DNA of 64,000 nt, from NCBI GenBank assembly GCA_943367755.1, contig CALRKB020000015.1, positions 20,393 to 84,392 on the forward strand, written 5' to 3'. A program made the translations under genes and the position numbers. Positions 32,289 to 41,800 of this stretch are shown one piece after another. The first letter of the stretch is position 1. Each line of letters opens with the position of its first letter. The notes beneath the pieces are model-generated. The model was not told the origin of the DNA and ran no database searches. It saw only the letters and a program-made list of their open reading frames with translations. Source of the stretch: PCC-6802 sp943367755 (GTDB lineage Bacteria; Cyanobacteriota; Cyanobacteriia; Pseudanabaenales; Pseudanabaenaceae).

Positions 32289-32332
32289 TTGGTATCTTTA
32301 CCACTTCAAACTATCTAAAAAATAGGCTCGGC

Positions 32333-33805
32333 TTATCCAGCACTAGCTCTCCACATCACAAGTCCCCATATTTGCACTAGAGTACCTAAAATCAAGAAAA
32401 ATACCCAAACTCTCTGAAGTATTTGTTTGTGATTTGATATCAGCATAATGAAGGCAAAGGGTAACCAATCTAAGGTATACCGCATTCCAAATTGAGAGGT
32501 TCCATCCCAAAAATAACAGAGATAGAAACCCATCATGGCAAGGATGGCTCCAAATGAGGCTAGAACGTTGATGTTGCGAAATCGTGACCAAGGTAGTAGT
32601 AACAGCGCAGGGGTGGCTATCCACATACTTAGTCCATAAACACTAGGTCTCCACCAAGGGAACGATGGTATTTGTTCTGGGGGTCTCAGAAAATAGATAT
32701 TTAAATTTGTCCAAAAATATTTGGGACTTACTATTTGAAACGAGGATAAAGCTTCTGGAGGTATTCCTTCTAGAATAAATGGTACGTAGCCTGACTCTAA
32801 AGGATCGTCAAATCGGAGAGTGTTGTAAAGCGCAATCATTAAGCAGCATAATACTAAGCATATTGCGAAATTTATAATCCTTCTCCAAGGTAGCTGCCCC
32901 TTGTATAACATTAGAGCTATAAACGGCAGTGCTAGGATTGTTGTCTGGCGCGTCATAATTGCAAGCCCCAGTCCCAATCCGGTTAACCATCCTCTCTTGG
33001 CAGTCAAAATATCAATCAGTGCAATCAATATTCCTGTATTTGTGAGGATATGCATGAGCCCCCAGGTACTGCCATCGTTAGCGCTGTAGAAGAAGTGAGG
33101 AGTTCCAATCGCAAATAAAGCTGAGAAAAAGATGCACCAACCTCGACCTAGCCCTGTAAAAAAGCACATTAGCCACATTAGCCCTACGTTTAGCGAGCCA
33201 ATTGCAGCACAGATAATTGTTTGATTTGTACTCAACCCCCAAATAGCGACCCAGGGTAAAAGCACTATGGCAGGTGCAGGTCCATAACCCATTGCTACCC
33301 CTTTCGGGATTTTGACGTATTCCATATGCCCCGGTAGTTCGCGAGGGGTAATCAACCCTTGTAGCCAAGCATTAGCTAAGTGGACGTGCCCGTTATATAT
33401 AGTATTTTGCCCCCAAGACACACCTTGATAAATCAGCAAAGCAACTGCGATAACTGCTGAAATGATGAAAATGTCTTGAATCTGTAGTTGCCTGTTTGAG
33501 GTTTTTATTTTCTCTTTTACTTGAGCAGCAAAGGTTCGATTCAGTAATTTTCGGAATGAAGATATAGAGCTAGCTAGTCTCTGCTTGAAGTGAAAATTAG
33601 ACAGAGATAATTTAAGCCCTGACAAATGAAAAATTCTAGGCTTAATGACGCGATCGCGACAAGAATTTAGAAAATTAATTTCAGGGGGACAATAATACTC
33701 ACTTGATTCATTTACAAAAGTCTCATGGCAAGCTGTGCAGACATAGCGTCGGCTTTTTCCATATTTGCGAAGTTCATTATGTCCGCACAAAGGGCATATC
33801 ATCAC
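32333..33805 (-). CDS. Zinc-ribbon-tipped GT-C-like membrane protein, 490 aa
   Basis: N-terminal zinc ribbon C4-x2-C7 and C23-x2-C26 (MMICPLCGHNELRKYGK, RYVCTACHETF), linker CPPEINFLNSCRDR, then a GT-C-like membrane domain of about ten helices from about 110. The paralogue at 33810-35063 shares LLPWVAIWG, MTRQTTILALPFI, RPSVYGLSMWIATPALL and QFGMRYTLDWLPFAFI patterns. It begins 4 bp after that gene's stop codon, so the two form one operon. The enzymatic role is predicted only by fold; the ribbon could bind RNA, DNA or protein at the membrane. Confidence 0.78.
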   Translation of the reverse strand: MMICPLCGHNELRKYGKSRRYVCTACHETFVNESSEYYCPPEINFLNSCRDRVIKPRIFHLSGLKLSLSNFHFKQRLASSISSFRKLLNRTFAAQVKEKIKTSNRQLQIQDIFIISAVIAVALLIYQGVSWGQNTIYNGHVHLANAWLQGLITPRELPGHMEYVKIPKGVAMGYGPAPAIVLLPWVAIWGLSTNQTIICAAIGSLNVGLMWLMCFFTGLGRGWCIFFSALFAIGTPHFFYSANDGSTWGLMHILTNTGILIALIDILTAKRGWLTGLGLGLAIMTRQTTILALPFIALMLYKGQLPWRRIINFAICLVLCCLMIALYNTLRFDDPLESGYVPFILEGIPPEALSSFQIVSPKYFWTNLNIYFLRPPEQIPSFPWWRPSVYGLSMWIATPALLLLPWSRFRNINVLASFGAILAMMGFYLCYFWDGTSQFGMRYTLDWLPFAFIMLISNHKQILQRVWVFFLILGTLVQIWGLVMWRASAG

Positions 33806-33809
33806 GGCT

Positions 33810-35063
33810 TTACCATCCCAGTTTTACTGCCCAGTAAACTCCCCAGGCATTCACAATTATGCTCAAAGCAATAAGCACCCAAGCTATAACTCTTGGCATT
33901 CTCAGCAAGCCGCTAACCATAGGAATAAAAAGAAAAGGTAAGTAGTCCAACATATAACGATAGCCAAACTGTACCCATCCCGTCGCCGTGTAAATATAGG
34001 CTGGTAGCGAAACCACAAATGCCGCTAATCCCGCCAAAATCTGGAGGGGTTCCATCCACTTAGTTACTAACAACCCAAATAGTGTGGGCGTGGTTAACCA
34101 AATATTCATGCCTTCAGGTTTAGGTCTCAAGAATGGGAAATTGGGTAAAAACTCAGGCATCTCGGTAAAGATTAGCTTGATATGTTTGGGAATATAAGCC
34201 GAATTAAAGAAACCATATTTTTCTATCTCCGGCGACTGTACAGAAGAGTACCAGTTTTGCAAAAGGTAGCCGGATTCCAGCGGTTTGCCAAACCTTGCCC
34301 AGTTAAACCAGGATTGGAACATGAATAGGGGAGTAAATCCTAAACAATAGTTCACAAACGATCTGAACCATCGTTCTGGGCGATGCCAAACTAGCCAGCC
34401 CACAAAGAAGATAGAGCCTAGAACCGTTGCTTGGCGGGACAAGAAAGCCAGTCCCATACAAAAGCCAATCAGCCAAAAGCGTTTTTTGCCAAAAAATTCC
34501 ACCAGGGCTAAAAGTAAGCCTAGCTCTGCCACGACATGAGCGTAAAACCAAATTGTGCCCAGGATCGCGGCACTGTAGTGAACTGTGCCAAAGCCATAGA
34601 GCAAAGTTAACCCAACTTTAATCGCACCTTTTACTTGCATTCTGCCTAGCAGAACCCAAACTAGGGCAACATCGATCGCGCTGACTAACATGCAAACCCG
34701 AATTTGCTCGGTGGCAACTCCCCAGATTGCGACAAACGGCATCAAAAGAATTGATGGCAAAGGTGGATTGGGTAGATAGACCTTACCCTGCCAATTAATA
34801 AAGTCAACGTAATATTCTGGTAGGCCCCAAAGATCTAACCTTCCTGCGAGAAAACCCCGTGCCTGATAGACAAAATGCTTATACCAATCTGGATGAACTC
34901 GATGTGAAAAATAGTAAATGGCAAATACCAAAGCCACCCAGATCGAAGTTACAACGATCCCTGACCAATGGGTGGTAAATTTTGAACTTGAGTCATGGGT
35001 CAATTCCTTAACTGAGCGATCGCGAAAATGAATTAAATTAATCTCAGGTAAATGGCGATCCAT
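33810..35063 (-). CDS. GT-C-like membrane protein, ribbon-less paralogue, 417 aa
   Basis: The membrane part is homologous to the following gene (LMPFVAIWGVATEQIRV, FLSRQATVLGSIFFV, RPKPEGMNIWLTTPTLFG, QFGYRYMLDYLPFLFI), about ten helices. It begins with the linker motif LPEINLIHFRDRSVKEL that in its relatives follows a zinc ribbon; the ribbon itself is missing, and an in-frame stop lies four codons upstream of the ATG. It therefore looks like a family member that lost its N-terminal module. It is first in a two-gene minus-strand operon and diverges from the 35089 gene by 25 bp. Confidence 0.78.
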   Translation of the reverse strand: MDRHLPEINLIHFRDRSVKELTHDSSSKFTTHWSGIVVTSIWVALVFAIYYFSHRVHPDWYKHFVYQARGFLAGRLDLWGLPEYYVDFINWQGKVYLPNPPLPSILLMPFVAIWGVATEQIRVCMLVSAIDVALVWVLLGRMQVKGAIKVGLTLLYGFGTVHYSAAILGTIWFYAHVVAELGLLLALVEFFGKKRFWLIGFCMGLAFLSRQATVLGSIFFVGWLVWHRPERWFRSFVNYCLGFTPLFMFQSWFNWARFGKPLESGYLLQNWYSSVQSPEIEKYGFFNSAYIPKHIKLIFTEMPEFLPNFPFLRPKPEGMNIWLTTPTLFGLLVTKWMEPLQILAGLAAFVVSLPAYIYTATGWVQFGYRYMLDYLPFLFIPMVSGLLRMPRVIAWVLIALSIIVNAWGVYWAVKLGW

Positions 35064-35088
35064 ATTAGTTGTTTAAGGACTTTCTCCT

Positions 35089-35739
35089 ATGTATATCAGA
35101 GTCAAAGGGATTATTCTCAGTGCTTCCCTCTTGATTGGAGCCATAATTCTGATCGCAGGATATGGCTTCCTAGGTGATTTTGCTTATACTGTTTACCGTA
35201 GAAACGACTTTAGTTTGTTCTCATTATTATTAGGTATAGCTCTAGCAAGTATATGGGCGTTGCCTCAAAACCTGGGTGGGCTCTTAGCAGCGATCGCCAC
35301 GTTAATAATTGCATTTATAAATTTAGGTTGGATACCGGGACTAATTGCCACTGTTGTATGTGCAGTTATATTTTGGCTGGGCTTACAAGATGCTGACTAC
35401 AGTTTTGCAAATTACCCCAAAATAAGGTGGTGGGAATGGCTAGCAGTACTTATTAATGTTAGTCTATCTGTAGCTATGACACTAGCTTTCCTCCAAAAGA
35501 TTTCTAGTGCTGGTAACTTTGCAGGCTTAGCTCTAGGCAGTTTGGCAGGCATGATTGTGGTTGTCGGGGCACAAATAAAGTCTGCTGAGCTGGCTGCCAA
35601 ACAAGCTTTAACCCTCTCTGCTTGCATAGCTCTAACTGGATTTGTCGCAGGCTTTGCCTATGCAGCCTTTACCTATAAGTCTATTCTCTACACCCAAGCT
35701 GCATCAATACATCGCCTCTTAACAGTCTGCTTCAGCTAA
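35089..35739 (+). CDS. Polytopic membrane protein of unknown function, 216 aa
   Basis: About six hydrophobic helices spread evenly (for example 8-26, 42-60, 63-95, 118-136, 145-160, 178-197). I recognise no family. Two short loops contain YRRNDFS and QDADYSFANYPKIRWWEW. It diverges from the GT-C-like operon with a 25-bp gap and precedes hpsA by 157 bp, so it may belong to the polysaccharide locus. Confidence 0.65.
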   Translation: MYIRVKGIILSASLLIGAIILIAGYGFLGDFAYTVYRRNDFSLFSLLLGIALASIWALPQNLGGLLAAIATLIIAFINLGWIPGLIATVVCAVIFWLGLQDADYSFANYPKIRWWEWLAVLINVSLSVAMTLAFLQKISSAGNFAGLALGSLAGMIVVVGAQIKSAELAAKQALTLSACIALTGFVAGFAYAAFTYKSILYTQAASIHRLLTVCFS

Positions 35740-35896
35740 CTTGAGCTTTGAGCCACAAAGTTGAATTCTTGGCTAATTTATATAGCTCATGAGTTTTGTA
35801 TGTGTAATTTTTTTACTTGTCATGGGTAGTATCTTTGATGGTAAAGTCTAGCCACTTCTTTCGGGCGATCGCATCAGATAAACACGGGAAACACCT

Positions 35897-38800
35897 ATGT
35901 CAGAGCAAAATCAAAGAAAACTCAACCAGTTTTTTGCTAGCTTCATAGCCAAGCTGAGGAAATGGCTGATTAAGATAGGCAGCCCTTTCCGCATTAGTCG
36001 TCGCTTTGTTCGTAGTTTATTAAACCAGAGTAGTAAGAAAAGATCGGGTCAGCAGGGTTTTGTTTTACCTACTGTCGTAATGGTGACGACCGTTGTCACC
36101 TTGCTGGTGATCGTGATGGTGGCTAGATCGTCCGAACGGGCAAAAACTGCTGCCAATACAAGAGTTGAAGAAGCTTTTAGAAGTGCTTCTACCCCAGCCT
36201 TAGAAAGAGCCAGGGCAAAGATTAGCGAACTGATTAACGATCCCAGATTGCCTGGTGCCACTCCTACAGATAGCAACTTTAATAATGTTATTGATATCAA
36301 CTCAGACAGCGGTAAGTATACCTTTGCTGATGAAATCAGACTACAGCTATATCAGACAGATCTAGTAACAGTAAGCGATCCTACTGGAATTAAAATTAAC
36401 ACTGGGCTGAGTGTTGAGAACAATAGAGAAACAGCAAGCACGGTTTGGAAGTTCCCAATTGATACGGATGGCAATGGTAAGTTCGATAGTTTCTCACTTT
36501 ACAGTATACTTTTCCGCACACCTGTAAACGTTACACAATCATCCCCGACCAGAACTGTTAGCAAATTAGAAGCCCGCACGCGCCCGATGGATGAAAGTGC
36601 GCTCACTTCTATTTGTACCGCTGCAGTTTCCGCTGGAGCTAACGTCTCCGGTGGAGGCTGGATACCATCTGGCAACCTGCTGAAAAAAAGCTTTTTTGTC
36701 TATGCTGCCACAGTTCCCATTACTCAGGCCACTCCATCTACAACCCTTGCCAGCATTGTGCCAACAATCGCTGGTACGGTATATAACCCTAGCAATTTTG
36801 AGTTTTACACGGGAAATCAGTCTTTTAATGCGATCGAACTACAACAAGATAGATCGCGTACACCACTCAACAACAATGCGGTTTGGTTTGAGGGCGATAT
36901 CGAGCTGGCTCGCACTCCTCCTTTCAAGCTAAATGGTAGAGTTTTTACCAACAGCAACCTGATGGTTGGTTCTTATAGTGGGTTTCCCATTGATTTCTAT
37001 CAGGTTAGCGATCCAGAATCTTGTTACTACAAACAAGAGAACTCCAAGATCGTTGTTGGTGGCAACGTGGTTGAAGGGGATGCTCTGTCTCAAGACACTA
37101 GCTTAGAAGGTGCAAGATTTCATCTGTTCAAAGGTGCCGGAGCAGCGAATAATCCTCTAACTGTTACTCCTAGTGCAGTTATCACTATTGATAGTTCCAA
37201 CAGTACTGCAAACAACGTAGGGAAAGATGTCGCCTTTAACGATAGTGCTTACAATATTCGGATTAATCGCTTAGTCAACCATGCCTTTACAAGATGGGGG
37301 GGGACTGCTCCCAGTATTACTCCTCCTCAAAGCTTCCCCATACCTGCCACTGGTACGCTCAACGATCCTCAAGAAGCTGTGCTGGCAGCAGAAGCTTATC
37401 TCAATAGCCAGGGTCTTACTCTTAGTACTGCTCCATCAGGTGGACTAGCTACAGCCAGTAATGCACAGACTCAAACTGCATACACTAAAGCCTATACCAC
37501 TTACTTTAAAAAACGTCTCCGCAAAATTCCATTTAAAGAGATAAATTACGGTGGCGATGCTCTGGGAACCTATGCAACTAGCGCTCCATTTACTGTAACG
37601 AATATCACATTGCCCAGCGGTCTGGTGGATAAGAATTTAGAACCTCCAGAGATCTGGAGAATGCCATCCGATGACAATGCTGCTCCATATACTCCTTACA
37701 ACGCCACCGCTGGCAGAAAACTTCCTAATATTAGCGTTACTCCTGGTCTCAAGGTTCGGTATAGCGGAACGGCGATGTCATTGCCAGCCACTCAGCCCGC
37801 AAAGCAAAAATCTGACGGTAAAGAGAACCTGGTCGGCGATCGCGTTCAAGTTGGAAATAACTTACCTGCCCTCTGGTTAAAGAATGGTGCATTTGTTGGT
37901 GGTCCTGATGAACCCAATTATGTAGCCAACACTGATGGCGATGTCCTCTGGGATGACTTTGCTTCGGGTGCCTCCGCCGCCGACAAGGCGCGTTATCGCA
38001 CAACTCAAATCAGTACCCTAGTCGACCTTGGTGATGTTGGTCGTAGTGGCTCTTGGGAAAGAGATGCCGCTGACGATCCTAGCGCTGACAGTGGCGCCGC
38101 AAGTAACTCTTCTAGAACTCTCTTCCCAACCACAGGCGGTCTGCGCGTCATCACTGGCGCTGGCATCTATGAGCGTAAGAACTCCTTCCTCCCCGCACCT
38201 CCTCGGCTTACTGATACCACGAACTCCGTTATTGATGTAATGGAAAATGCCAGAACAAGTGCAACCGGCGGTGTTACTGAATCGGTATTCCCCGTAGTTT
38301 GGTCCGACCTAATGCCCATGTCTCCAGGTGCATTACTACCCGATGGTACAACTGCACCTACAGCGGCAGATACAACAACAACATTCCCACCAGCTACCCC
38401 TACGCTAGATCCCAATACCCCTAGATATAGCAAGGGTGACTTGCGCATGAGAGCTACGGCGCTGTATCACTACAAGACCAGCACCTACGATCCCCAGTCT
38501 CCAACTGTCTATCAAACTCCGATCGCCTGTGTAAGTAGCTACTACGATCCGACTAACTCAGCTACTGCCAAAAACTTCAACGCATTACCTTTTAATAATG
38601 CCGTTGGTGGAAAATCCAACAATGGTGTTGTCTATCCCCCCCCTCCACTCATTTCAACGCTGGGAGTTGGGTCTGGTGACGCTGACAAACTAAATCCCAG
38701 CAATGCTGCCTTCATTGGCACTGAGCCTGCCTCTGGCACTTGGACTGTAAAAGACCAGCTCTTTTACCAAGCCAATCTGGTATTTCCGAATGGAAGATTT

Positions 38801-41800
38801 GTTAATGCGCCTCTGCGAACTGCGCTTACCAACTTAGCTAATAGCGTAAATTTATCTCTCGCCGATCAATCGGCAATTCATTCAGCACTTTGCGCCCTGC
38901 AAATTCTCTCTTCTTCACCTCCTACTCCCACAACCACGCCAATCAGTGGGGTCAATGTGCCGCATGGTGCCATTAAAGAAGCATCATTCCTGGATGCTAG
39001 AGAAGCAAAATCGATAACGAGAAGCGAAACAGCCCTAGTCAACGACATCAACTACGACCTGGAAATCGAACAGCGTCAGCCACTGGAAATTCGCGCCACC
39101 GACCTGGATATGAACTTGCTTAGAGGCGCAACCGTCCAAGGTTCTGTTAACGATACAGCCACAGGAGTTGCCACAGAGTATCTGCTCCCTTACAGCGGTC
39201 TTGTTTATGCTAGTCGCGATGATGCACTCAGAGATCTCAGCGATACCTCAACTACCCTCGATCAAAGGGAATTGCTCAGTCCCACCGACTTCAGGCTCGA
39301 TCCTACCCGCCGACCTAATGCGATTCGCTTGATGAATGGGCAAAGACTATGGCGTGGCACAGGTACAACTCAGCCAAACTACACCAGTGCAACTGCTGGT
39401 GAAAAAGGGTTAGTTCTCGCGACAAATCTGCCCGTATATATAAAGGGCAATTTCAATTTACATACACAAGAGGAATTCAACAATACTCTAGCTGCGGATT
39501 GGGCTAACTTCTACACTCGTAATACCGCTGCTGCCGATCGCGGCCTCAATAGAAACTTTGCTTGCCGTCCCCAGTCGTCATCTAATTGCAGTACAGGTGA
39601 TGAGTGGCGATCTGCGACCATTCTCTCTGATGCCTCGACAATCGTTTCAGGTGCCTCTGTTGATGGCTTCCGCAATCTGGGTGATTTCGATCTAAGGAAT
39701 AATGCCATCACGGGCATCGATACCTCTACCAATCCTGCCAAGTTGAGCACCTATAGTCTGGCGCGCAAAAACAATGGCTTCTACAACAACAACTATGTCA
39801 CCAGCGCCAACTGGTTGGGAGCTGGTGGTACTTATCCTGAAACCAATCGCAATACCTACCTTGCCAACGGTGTCACGCCAGTGCAAAGGCGTTTGTCTTT
39901 CCCTGAGTACGGTATGGAGATGTGCAAAAAGCTACCACTCTTTGCCTGTCAACCTTCAGATTGGGTAAAATCCGAGGCTGGTACTACATCCTACAACAAT
40001 GCTAATAATGCCTCTGGCACTCCTACAACGCCAGGCATCGACACCCCAGGTACTCCGCGTTACATTGACCCCGCTAACCGCCGCTATGCCCGTCGGTTCT
40101 CCTTCTTGCGCTATGACGACATCTATGGTGATGGCAATGAATCGCTAGTCATGGTTAGAAACTGCGCGGCTACTACTGGAACCTATTCGCAGGATTCTTC
40201 AGACGTTTTTCAGGCTTCTCCCGCCCAGGATGACATAGCCATCTGGCCGATGCCTATCGGTGTCACCAATGGCAAAGACAAAAATGGCTTTACCTATCCC
40301 CAAGTGATGGGTGGCATTACAGCCGACAGTAGTAGGCCATTTGCCAGTACCAGGCTGCAAACCTATGGTGATGTTGGTTGTCCGCCCAATGTAGCCGTCG
40401 CGAAACCAACGGTCGAAATTAATCAGGCCGGTACGAATACCGGCGATCGCACTGCACTTGAAGGCAGAGTGCGCAATCAGCCTAGTGAGTTGCTTGGTCC
40501 TTTACCAAAACCTGTCTTCTCTGGTGCAGGAATTAATGTTACGACTGCAGCCGACAATTCAACAACAGACACATCAATTTACAGGACATTTAACTTTAGA
40601 GTCACAGTCAACAACCTCAGCCTTGCTACTGGCCCTGTCACTGTTGATATTGCTACTGCACCAGGAACTGCTGCACCTGCTGTACTAGGCACCTGGAGTG
40701 ATACTACTGCATTCCCAACAACTTTCTGTCCTCCAACTTTAAAGACAGTATCTGGTACGGCTCCCTGCAATGTTGCAGCTAACAGTCAACCTTCTGAGAA
40801 TGCTGGTGGTACGGTTCTAACTACTAATCCCAATGGAGTTGACTATCTCTCAACGGTCTTCCTGCGGGGTGTAACTAGTACTAGTGATACCTTAGCCACA
40901 GCTACTAAGCCTGATAACACAACCTTTACCCCTACGGCAGGCACCTTTACTCCTGTTAAGAGGATAACCTTTGACCCAACGGTACCAGCCCGCAACCTTG
41001 CTGAGGTTACTGTCTTGGTGGTACGCGACAGTGCCAATGAGTTGAATCTAGAAAACTTCCAAATTAGTCTAAGTAGTCTCAGTTCCAACGCTGTTTTTGT
41101 AACAGGTCGCGATGTTAGGAACGGTTTTATTCAGCAAACGATTTCAAATCCTAGTGCCACTAGTGATACAACGAATAATGTTTCTATCTGCCCATTCACC
41201 TCTCCAACCCCAACTCCATGGGTTCTTGGCACTCCAGTCACAGCAAATACTGATGATGGAGTCACAACCACAACACCTCGGACTCGAACTGCTTATATCA
41301 ACGGTTGTATAACACCCACACCTGCACCCACACCCACACCTAAACCAGCTACACCTACACCTGCACCCACACCCACACCCACACCCAAACCCACACCCAC
41401 ACCCAAACCCGTGGGGATGTTACAACCGCCAACGATCGCCTCGGTTCCTGCATCTCGCGCACCTATGGCCGCTATGCTACCCACAATCAGCAATAACTTG
41501 ATTGCTCCCGTTGCTGCCGCCTATCCCTCCAACCAGGCTCCAAGTAGCACTGCGACCACTACCCAATACCCACAGTTTACTCAACAAGCAGGCGACAATA
41601 AAACTAACGATGCCCCTCCGTTCTGTCTGCCCAATTCACCTGCGGTTTTAACAAATCCACGTATACCTCTAATCAATGCTGGCATGGGAACGGGAACAAA
41701 CAACCCTCTCCCTTTGGTTAGTCCACCGCCGGAAATAGCCACTTGCACAACATTTCCTCCAGTGGGACTTGAGGGTGGGGGCGCACCGCCTACGGGTACT

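Noticed and set aside
30240..33805. IS1-type transposase genes, suggested by the CxxC-CxxC N-termini
   Set aside because: The ribbons are fused in frame to long membrane proteins, with no transposase catalytic domain, terminal inverted repeats or target duplications seen.
41312..41410. Possible CRISPR-like or simple-sequence array
   Set aside because: The repeats are short, in frame and encode Thr-Pro units of HpsA; there are no spacers or cas genes.
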